Source: Rhodospirillales bacterium (GTDB taxonomy: Bacteria > Pseudomonadota > Alphaproteobacteria > Micavibrionales > Micavibrionaceae). From it: a DNA stretch of 64,000 nucleotides. A program made the translations under genes and the position numbers. Every line of letters begins with the position of its first letter. The stretch's first letter is position 1. The stretch covers positions 558,001 through 622,000 of the forward strand of contig CP060238.1 in NCBI GenBank assembly GCA_023898765.1, read 5' to 3'. The notes beneath the pieces were generated by a model, which was not told the origin of the DNA, ran no database searches, and saw nothing but the letters and a program-made list of their open reading frames with translations. This document shows positions 47,117 to 54,475 of this stretch, piece after piece.

Positions 47117-48796
47117 ATGGCTTCTTACCAGTATGTTTATGTGATGAACGGTCTGACGAAGGCCTTTTCAAACGGCAAAACTGTTTTAAACGGCATTACC
47201 CTGAGCTTTTTGCCGGGGGCAAAAATCGGTGTTTTGGGGCCTAACGGCGCCGGAAAATCGACTTTGCTTAAAATTATTGCCGGACGGGACAGTGAGTTTT
47301 CCGGGGAAGCATGGGCCGCAGAAGGGGTCCGGATCGGTTATCTGGAACAGGAGCCGGAACTTGATGAAAACAAAAGCGTTTCCGAGAACGTCATGGAAGC
47401 GCTGGGCGAGATTAAAACCAAGCTGGACCGCTATAACGAGGTTGCTCTGGCTATGGCGGATCCCGATGCGAATTTTGAAGCATTGACGGAAGAGATGGGC
47501 GCGCTGCAGGAAGAAATAGATGCTGTTGACGGGTGGGAGCTGGACCGTACCGTCGAAATGGCTATGGAAGCCTTGCGCTGCCCGCCGGGTGATGCGGACA
47601 TTAAAAACCTCTCCGGGGGTGAAAAGCGCCGTGTGGCGCTGGCCCGCCTGCTGCTGGAGAAGCCCGATATTCTGTTGCTCGATGAGCCGACCAACCACCT
47701 GGATGCTGAAAGTGTCGCATGGCTTCAGCGTTTTCTCTGCGAATATGAAGGCACCGTTATCATGGTCACGCACGACCGGTATTTTCTGGACAATGTCACG
47801 GGCTGGATTCTGGAACTCGACCGTGGAATAGGCATTCCGTACGAAGGAAACTATTCTGCCTATCTGGAAGCCAAGTCGCGGCGTCTGGCGCAGGAAGCGC
47901 GTGAGGATAAGGCCAGACAAAAGACCTTGAGCCGCGAGCTGGAGTGGATTCGTCAGTCTCCCAAGGCGCGGCAGGCAAAATCCAAGGCGCGTGTGTCTTC
48001 GTATGAACAGCTTCTGGCGGAGTCTGAGCGGCAGGATGTTCGAACCGCCCAGATCGTGATTCCAACACCGCCACGTCTTGGCGATCTTGTGATTGAAGCC
48101 AGGGATTTGCGGAAAGGGTTTGAAGACCGGCTTTTGATTGAAGATTTATCTTTTAAGCTACCGCCCGGCGGCATCGTCGGTGTGATCGGTCCGAACGGGG
48201 CAGGCAAGACAACCTTGTTCAAGATGATTACCGGGAAGGAAAAACCTGACTCCGGCAGCTTTAATGTCGGCGAAACCGTCAAACTTGGCTATGTGGATCA
48301 AAGTCGGGATTCTCTCGATTCGAACAAAAACGTCTGGGAAGAAATTTCAGACGGGCTGGATATTTTAAAACTTGGCAAAATAGATATGCCCTCGCGGGCC
48401 TACGTTTCCGCCTTTAATTTTCGCGGGCCGGACCAGCAAAAGAAAGTCGGGCAGCTTTCCGGCGGGGAAAGAAACCGCGTTCATCTGGCTAAAATGCTCA
48501 AAAGCGGGGCTAATGTTCTTCTTCTGGATGAGCCGACAAACGATCTGGATACGGAAACGCTTTCGGCGTTGGAAGAGGCTTTGGAGCTGTTTCCCGGCTG
48601 CGCCGTAGTTATTTCCCACGACCGGGCGTTTCTTGACCGCCTGGCGACCCATATTCTGGCTTTTGAAGGCAATTCCCACGTGGAATGGTTTGAGGGCAAC
48701 TATGAAGAGTATGAGCAGGATTATCGCCGCCGGATGGGCCATGAGGCGGACCGTCCGCATAATATCAAATACAAACCCTTGCGTAAGACAGGATAG
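47117..48796 (+). CDS. ettA: Energy-dependent translational throttle protein EttA (ABC-F)
   Basis: EttA is an ABC-F ATPase that acts at the ribosomal E site and gates elongation according to energy state. It has 559 residues, no membrane domain, and two ATPase domains. Walker A motifs are GPNGAGKSTLLKI (~40) and GPNGAGKTTLFKM (~358), with signatures LSGGEKRRVALAR and LSGGERNRVHLAK and Walker B motifs ILLLDEPTNHLD and VLLLDEPTNDLD. The linker region (~240-290) holds the arm. It has the full length of E. coli EttA. Confidence 0.94.
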   Translation: MASYQYVYVMNGLTKAFSNGKTVLNGITLSFLPGAKIGVLGPNGAGKSTLLKIIAGRDSEFSGEAWAAEGVRIGYLEQEPELDENKSVSENVMEALGEIKTKLDRYNEVALAMADPDANFEALTEEMGALQEEIDAVDGWELDRTVEMAMEALRCPPGDADIKNLSGGEKRRVALARLLLEKPDILLLDEPTNHLDAESVAWLQRFLCEYEGTVIMVTHDRYFLDNVTGWILELDRGIGIPYEGNYSAYLEAKSRRLAQEAREDKARQKTLSRELEWIRQSPKARQAKSKARVSSYEQLLAESERQDVRTAQIVIPTPPRLGDLVIEARDLRKGFEDRLLIEDLSFKLPPGGIVGVIGPNGAGKTTLFKMITGKEKPDSGSFNVGETVKLGYVDQSRDSLDSNKNVWEEISDGLDILKLGKIDMPSRAYVSAFNFRGPDQQKKVGQLSGGERNRVHLAKMLKSGANVLLLDEPTNDLDTETLSALEEALELFPGCAVVISHDRAFLDRLATHILAFEGNSHVEWFEGNYEEYEQDYRRRMGHEADRPHNIKYKPLRKTG

Positions 48797-48924
48797 GTTT
48801 TTCTCCGGCGGATTTGCCGGCGCGTCTGTGAAGCGGATTCGGAACGGTAAAAGGGTGTAAAAAAACCTATTTATATCAGATCGTTATGCTCTATCTGTCT
48901 AAAAGTCTTATCCTTTCATCAGAA

Positions 48925-48955
48925 TTGGAAGTACAGGGCGGCGCTATGGTATACT
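48925..48955 (+). promoter_or_regulatory. Candidate extended -10 promoter for the DotA-like operon
   Basis: TGGTATACT (48947-48955) is an extended -10 (TG n TATACT). TTGGAA (48925-48930) lies at the long spacing of 19 bases. The 236-base region 48797-49032 contains no gene; transcription would start near 48962, leaving a ~70-base leader before ATG 49033. Confidence 0.5.
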
Positions 48956-49032
48956 TTAAAATAAGTCGGATTGCGTGGATGACGCGCGTTTAAACGGCGG
49001 AAAAACGGGAAACAGGGGGACAATCAGGGTTA

Positions 49033-51816
49033 ATGACAGCGCTTGCGAAAGAGGTTTCGGCGAAAAAGGTGGCAAAATATTTCCTGTTGCCGGGTATTTT
49101 GCCGCGCGCTAGAGAGCTTGGCGGGTCGGGTTTCGGGTATCTGGCGTTTCTGATTGCCATGGTCTATAACGCGGTTCGCATTCTTCCTTCTACGCATCCT
49201 TATACCAATCCGGCCAATATCGGAACGTTCGGTCTGCGCCAGGTGGTTGGGGCTGCGGCGAATCACGTTGTTATGGACCGGAAGAACATAGATCAGATTG
49301 TTGTCTTTTTCGGGATTCTGGCCGGTCTTGTCATTCTTGTCCTGCAATTTGTTCTTCTCCTCCTTATGCTGCTGAGCGGGGAGGCTTTTGCTGCGGGGGC
49401 CGTTGATGCGGCGGCCGGATTTGAAGGGATATTCAAAACGCGGACTCCCGAAGACGATATTGCTTTTATGCTTTTGGACCATGTTTTTGGCATTCCCGAC
49501 TTTTTTGGATCCAGTGTGGCAACGGGAACGCCGTTTCATGTGGCTCTTCAGGCCCTGTTCGAGTTCTATAATCTGGCTATTTTGATCGTCGCCGTTCTGG
49601 TGTTTTTATATTATGTCGTCGTGGTTGTGGCGGAGACGGCGCAAACAGGCACGCCCTTCGGTCAGCGCTTTTCCCATATTTATGCCCCGCTGCGTCTTGT
49701 TGTGGCGATGGGGCTTCTTGTCCCGATCAATTACGGCTTTAACGCCAGCCAGTATATCACACTGGTTGCCGCGCGGCTGGGATCCGGCATGGCCTCCAAC
49801 GGCTGGATCGTTTTCAACAGGGCGACAGAGAACCCGATAGGGCAGAAAAACGCAAGTCTCATCGCGAGTCCGCAAATACCGGATGCGGACGGTCTGGCGG
49901 AATTTTTCACCGTTGTCCAGACTTGCCGCGAAAGTTATAAAATCATGCGCGGGATGGATGGTGTGGGCAGTAACGGTGAAATCAAAGCCTATATCGTGAT
50001 TGGCAAGGAAGCTTTGGATTTTATAGAGACAGATGTACTGACAATAAGGCAGAAGCTTAAAAACGGGGACATTGAAGTCGTTTTTGGTGAAAAAGCTGAT
50101 ATGCACAGCACCTTTGCCGGGAATGTTCGTCCCTATTGCGGCAAGCTGAATATTCCGTTTTCAGCAACAAATCCGGAAACATTAAGCAACAAATCCGGAA
50201 AAGTAGATGCTGGTTATTCTGCGTCCTTGGGTCCCGAGTATATTCAGGAGATGTATTACAGGCTTGCCCAGTTTGGTTACACCATTATTTTTAGCAAATA
50301 TCTTGGTGAAAGAATGGCGCATGCCAACCACCCACATCACAGTCGAGCAAATCCTTGTATCCATGTAGACTTGTTTCATGATGAGGAAACCTGTAAAACC
50401 ACCTATAAACCCCCTTCTCCAGTCAAGCAGGAAATGAAGCAGCTTTTTAATACAGTCTACAAGACAGGAATTCAATCTGTTCTTGATAAGACGCGCGAAG
50501 CGGCAGATTTTACAATGCCGGAAGATATTCTCAAGCGCGGCTGGGGCGGCGCGGGCATCTGGTACAATAAGATTGCGGATGCAAATGGGGCTATGACCGC
50601 TGCCATTAAGGGTATTCCAACGCCAAGCAAATATCCGGAACTTATGGAAGCCGTTAAAACCGCCCAGGCCAAACAAGGGGGGACCAACAAGCCGTGTCAG
50701 AAGTTCCGGCCTAATCTTGGGGATGGTAAGAACGTTGATTTTGATGCCCAAGGGGTCGACATGACCGTTCTGGGCCCGATGAACGCTGCTTATGAATATT
50801 GGACCTGTGATCCTGCACTGGAAACGGGAAAGGGCTCTACGGGAAATATTATATGGGATGCCATGCATATTATTTTCGGGTCTAACGGTCTTTTTGATTT
50901 GCGGAAAAATAATGCCGATGAAGTTCATCCGCTGGCGGCTCTTGTCGCCATTGGCAAGTCTTTGGTCGACAGCTCTATCCGGAACATGGCTTTTTCTATG
51001 GGAACCGCTGTTTTTGGCGGGTTTGGAACGGCGATTGAATCCCATTGGGGGGCGTCTCTTCAAGCGGCGAGCGAAATGTTTACCTCCATTGCGCTTATCG
51101 GCCTCATTGCCGGATTTATCCTCTATTACATCCTGCCGTTTTTGCCCTTCATCTATTTCTTCTTTGCGGTCGGTGCCTGGGTCAAAACAATTTTTGAAGC
51201 CATGGTGGGGGCACCGCTTTGGGCGCTGGCGCATTTGCGCATCGATGGAGACGGGTTGCCGGGAAAATCCGCCGCCAATGGATATTTGCTGATTTTTGAA
51301 ATTTTTGTCCGCCCGATTTTAACGGTTTTCGGTTTGATCGGCGGGATGGCTATTTTCACGGCCATGGCTGTTATTCTGCACGATCTGTTTGCCTTCGTCG
51401 TTTATAACATCACAGGAACGGCGATGGATATGGGGTCCGGAACGGACATGCTCGGGGTCTCGGCCGGAGGAACAGGCGGTACGGTAGATGACGGATTGAC
51501 AGAGTTTCGGCGCTATATCGTAGACGAATTTTTCTTTACGATCGTTTATGCCGTTGTCATGTACATGATGGCGCTCGCGTCTTTCAAGATGATTGATTTG
51601 GTGCCGCAGCAGGTTTTACGTTGGATAGGTGATGCTGTCTCTACCTTTGCGGATCAGAGCGGAGATCCAAAAGAAGGCCTTGTTAAATATGCCGCCGTTG
51701 GTGGATATACGGTCGGCGGACAGGTTATGGGGGCCGTCAATACGGGTCTGAAGGGAACAGGCCAGGCGGCAGGGGCCCTTGCTATGTTAGGGCAAAAATC
51801 TCAAGCGAAACCATAA
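49033..51816 (+). CDS. DotA/TraY-family type IVB secretion membrane protein, paralogue 1
   Basis: This is a large inner-membrane protein (927 residues) of the DotA/TraY family, the hallmark of I-type type IV secretion. It begins with a ~85-residue module (ILPRARELGGSGF, ILPSTHPY, RKNIDQIVVFF) shared by all three paralogues. A helix follows (~88-115), ending in GEAFA-AG, a signal-peptidase-like AxA at 118-120. Core motifs are GTPFGQRFSHIYAPLRLVVAMG (~206), GWGGAGIWYNKI (~503), a GLFDLRKN/HPLAAL block (~610), and the highly conserved EAMVGAPLWALAHL (~722-735) with IFVRPILTVFGL. It is the most diverged of the three, with a longer Cys-bearing middle segment. It is likely the first gene of a three-gene operon. 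Confidence 0.82.
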   Translation: MTALAKEVSAKKVAKYFLLPGILPRARELGGSGFGYLAFLIAMVYNAVRILPSTHPYTNPANIGTFGLRQVVGAAANHVVMDRKNIDQIVVFFGILAGLVILVLQFVLLLLMLLSGEAFAAGAVDAAAGFEGIFKTRTPEDDIAFMLLDHVFGIPDFFGSSVATGTPFHVALQALFEFYNLAILIVAVLVFLYYVVVVVAETAQTGTPFGQRFSHIYAPLRLVVAMGLLVPINYGFNASQYITLVAARLGSGMASNGWIVFNRATENPIGQKNASLIASPQIPDADGLAEFFTVVQTCRESYKIMRGMDGVGSNGEIKAYIVIGKEALDFIETDVLTIRQKLKNGDIEVVFGEKADMHSTFAGNVRPYCGKLNIPFSATNPETLSNKSGKVDAGYSASLGPEYIQEMYYRLAQFGYTIIFSKYLGERMAHANHPHHSRANPCIHVDLFHDEETCKTTYKPPSPVKQEMKQLFNTVYKTGIQSVLDKTREAADFTMPEDILKRGWGGAGIWYNKIADANGAMTAAIKGIPTPSKYPELMEAVKTAQAKQGGTNKPCQKFRPNLGDGKNVDFDAQGVDMTVLGPMNAAYEYWTCDPALETGKGSTGNIIWDAMHIIFGSNGLFDLRKNNADEVHPLAALVAIGKSLVDSSIRNMAFSMGTAVFGGFGTAIESHWGASLQAASEMFTSIALIGLIAGFILYYILPFLPFIYFFFAVGAWVKTIFEAMVGAPLWALAHLRIDGDGLPGKSAANGYLLIFEIFVRPILTVFGLIGGMAIFTAMAVILHDLFAFVVYNITGTAMDMGSGTDMLGVSAGGTGGTVDDGLTEFRRYIVDEFFFTIVYAVVMYMMALASFKMIDLVPQQVLRWIGDAVSTFADQSGDPKEGLVKYAAVGGYTVGGQVMGAVNTGLKGTGQAAGALAMLGQKSQAKP

Positions 51817-51834
51817 AGTTAGGTGAATAATTTG

Positions 51835-54459
51835 ATGGAAACACAGACGATAACAAAAGGCCAGATTTTCCGGTATATCTTTATGCCGCAGGTTTTGCCG
51901 CGTTTTCGTGACCTCACAAAAGGAGGTTTTGCCCATCTGGCTTATTTCATGGCTCTGGTCCTTCGGGCGGCCAATATTTTGCCGGACCATCATCCTTACC
52001 TGAAACCGGCAGCGGTTGGAAATTATGGTATGTATAACGTGATGAGCGAGGCGGCGTCTCATCTTGTTGTCAGACGAAACAATATCGATCAGGTTATCGT
52101 CTTTTTTGCTATTTTGGCCGGTATCGCCATTTTGTTTGTCCAGTTTTTTCTTCTGCTTGCCTCGTTCCTGATTAATCCGGCCTCTGCGGCGATTAGCCTG
52201 CCGGACAATCTGTTTATTACCGAGAATTATAAAACGGATATTGCTTTCCGTCTTTTAGATCGCGTTTTTGGCGTGAAGGATATGTTCAATTCTCAGGACG
52301 CCGATAAAATCGGAGAGTTTCATGATGCGCTGCACGGTATGTTGCAATTCTACAGTGTTGCTCTCCTGGTGGTGGCCGTTCTGATTGCTCTTTATTTCGT
52401 TTTTGCCATTGTGGTGGAAACGGCGCAGCATGGCACACCTTTTGGAAAAAGATTCAATCATGTTTGGGCGCCTATCCGTCTTGTGGTGGCGATCGGCCTG
52501 CTTATCCCCGTCGGACAAGGCTTGAATTCCGCACAGTGGATCACGCTTTACGCTGCCAAGTTTGGCTCCGGTTTTGCTACAAACGGCTGGATTCTTTTTA
52601 ACGATACGCTAACAGGAACCTATCTCGGCGAAAAAGAAACATTGGTTGCGATGCCCAATGCGCCGGAGCTTATGGACATTGCGGAATTTATCATGATTGC
52701 CAAAACATGTATGTGGGCCGAGTCCATGAAAAACGGTAAGGATGATATTAATGCTTATCTCGTCATAAACCCTGCGGAAAGACAAGGGATCCCTATGGGA
52801 AGTTATGAGGATGCTTTGGAATTTTTTCATAACGGAGACATCCGCATTCGTTTCGGAGAGCTGGATCCAGAATCATATACAGGATTTAAGGGATATGTCT
52901 TTCCCACGTGCGGCGAACTGGTCCTGCAGACAACGGATATCAGGGAACCCGGTTCCAGGAAAATACAGGAGTTTTATTATGAGCTTATCAGGGATCTTTG
53001 GGTCAACGATATTGAGAATATGGAGGCCTTCTCTATAGCTTATGTGGAGCGTTATGCGCATTCGGAGATATGGGAAAATCCGGACGCATCTTTGCCTCAG
53101 GCCGATTTTAAAGTAAAGGTTCAAAAAGAACTGGAAGAACGGGTGAGTAAGGCTATTGAGGAGGCCGTTGAGGCCCAGAAAGGCTCGAAAACCTGGGAAA
53201 AGGATAAAGAAAAAATAAAGCAATGGGGCTGGGGCGGCGCCGGTGTCTGGTATAACCGCGTTGCCCAGATCAATGGCGCTTTGGTGGCCGCCGTTATGAA
53301 TGTGCCGCGCAGAAAGCTGGATCCCGCTGTCATGGAATGGACCCGGCAGCAACACTATCAGCAGGATAAGAAAACACCTAACAGCAAACGCTTTGAAGCC
53401 AATTTGGCCGATGGACGGGAGATCGAATATCTTTACGAGGGCGACAAAACGATAGAAGAGACATTGAATCACGTTTATGAGTTCTGGAACGGGGAAGGGT
53501 TCAGGACGGACTCGCTTGCGGGCCATACGCGCCTGACCGGAAATATAGTCATTGATGCCATTAATGCTATTTTGGGTACACATGGTTTGTTTGATATTTG
53601 CAGAAATACAAATATTCATCCCTTGGCACAGCTTTCCCAGGTCGGAAAGGGCATTATAGAAGCCGCTATCCGAAACTTGGGTATCTCTGCCGGGGCGGGC
53701 GTATCCGGCGGGCTTGCCGCTTTGTTTGAACAGCATTTTGGCGCGGCGCTGGGAGCGGCTTCGAGTTTCTTCGGGACCATGGCCAGTATCGGCATTATGA
53801 TCGGGTTTATCCTCTTTTATGTCGTACCGTTCATGCCGTTCCTTTATTTTCTCTTTGCTGTGGGAGGCTGGATCAAAGGATTGTTCGAAGCGATTGTCGG
53901 CGTTCCTCTCTGGGCGCTGGCTCATCTGCGTATTGACGGGGAAGGCTTGTCTGGTAAGGCGGCGGTCAACGGGTATTTCCTTATCTTTGAAATATTTATC
54001 CGGCCTATTTTGATTATTTTCGGTCTGCTTGCTTCCATTTCGATTTTTGCCGCCATGGTTAAAGTCCTGAATGAAATCTTTTATCTTGTTGTTTCCAACC
54101 TTTCCGGTTTTAACCCTGAGACGGCAGCCGTTTGCGGTAAAAGCGGCACGGCAGCGCCGGAAGTTGGAAGCAAGGAATTTTTCCGCAGCCCGATTGATGA
54201 ATTCTTCTTTACCGTCATTTATACAATTATCGTTTATATGATGGGAATGGCGTCCTTCAAACTGATTGACCTGATTCCAAACAATATCCTGCGCTGGATG
54301 GGGTCGGGCGTTTCAACCTTTGGAGATCAGGCGGGCGAACCGGCCGAGGGTCTTGTCATGAAAATGTCGGTTGGCGGGTCGGCGATGGGCTCTTCTCTGG
54401 CACAAGCGGCTCAACAGGTTAAACAGGGTATTGCTGCTGTTACACAGGGAAAAAAATAG
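51835..54459 (+). CDS. DotA/TraY-family type IVB secretion membrane protein, paralogue 2
   Basis: This second DotA/TraY paralogue has 874 residues from ATG 51835; AGGTGA lies about 8 bases upstream, making it better than GTG 51823. It has the same order as its neighbours: VLPRFRDLTKGGF, ILPDHHPY and RNNIDQVIVFF, then a helix and AxA (PASA, ~116-118). GTPFGKRFNHVWAPIRLVVAIG follows (~200), then the CGELVL block, GWGGAGVWYN (~465), GNIVIDAINAILGTHGLFDIC (in family terms, ~568) and VGVPLWALAHL (~690). Six to eight membrane helices cluster in the N-terminal third and C-terminal third, with a large probably periplasmic part between. It looks closer to paralogue 3 than to 1. Confidence 0.82.
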   Translation: METQTITKGQIFRYIFMPQVLPRFRDLTKGGFAHLAYFMALVLRAANILPDHHPYLKPAAVGNYGMYNVMSEAASHLVVRRNNIDQVIVFFAILAGIAILFVQFFLLLASFLINPASAAISLPDNLFITENYKTDIAFRLLDRVFGVKDMFNSQDADKIGEFHDALHGMLQFYSVALLVVAVLIALYFVFAIVVETAQHGTPFGKRFNHVWAPIRLVVAIGLLIPVGQGLNSAQWITLYAAKFGSGFATNGWILFNDTLTGTYLGEKETLVAMPNAPELMDIAEFIMIAKTCMWAESMKNGKDDINAYLVINPAERQGIPMGSYEDALEFFHNGDIRIRFGELDPESYTGFKGYVFPTCGELVLQTTDIREPGSRKIQEFYYELIRDLWVNDIENMEAFSIAYVERYAHSEIWENPDASLPQADFKVKVQKELEERVSKAIEEAVEAQKGSKTWEKDKEKIKQWGWGGAGVWYNRVAQINGALVAAVMNVPRRKLDPAVMEWTRQQHYQQDKKTPNSKRFEANLADGREIEYLYEGDKTIEETLNHVYEFWNGEGFRTDSLAGHTRLTGNIVIDAINAILGTHGLFDICRNTNIHPLAQLSQVGKGIIEAAIRNLGISAGAGVSGGLAALFEQHFGAALGAASSFFGTMASIGIMIGFILFYVVPFMPFLYFLFAVGGWIKGLFEAIVGVPLWALAHLRIDGEGLSGKAAVNGYFLIFEIFIRPILIIFGLLASISIFAAMVKVLNEIFYLVVSNLSGFNPETAAVCGKSGTAAPEVGSKEFFRSPIDEFFFTVIYTIIVYMMGMASFKLIDLIPNNILRWMGSGVSTFGDQAGEPAEGLVMKMSVGGSAMGSSLAQAAQQVKQGIAAVTQGKK

Positions 54460-54475
54460 GGGGATAGAGTGAAAT

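Noticed and set aside
48885..48992. Short frame of about 35 codons upstream of the DotA-like operon
   Set aside because: It spans the likely promoter, has no ribosome site and looks random.
50182..51234. 350-codon minus-strand frame inside DotA-like paralogue 1 (and a similar one at 52873-53925 in paralogue 2)
   Set aside because: Both are antisense shadows of a strongly conserved coding frame, with basic, low-plausibility translations. Their equivalent positions reflect the shared sequence of the paralogues.
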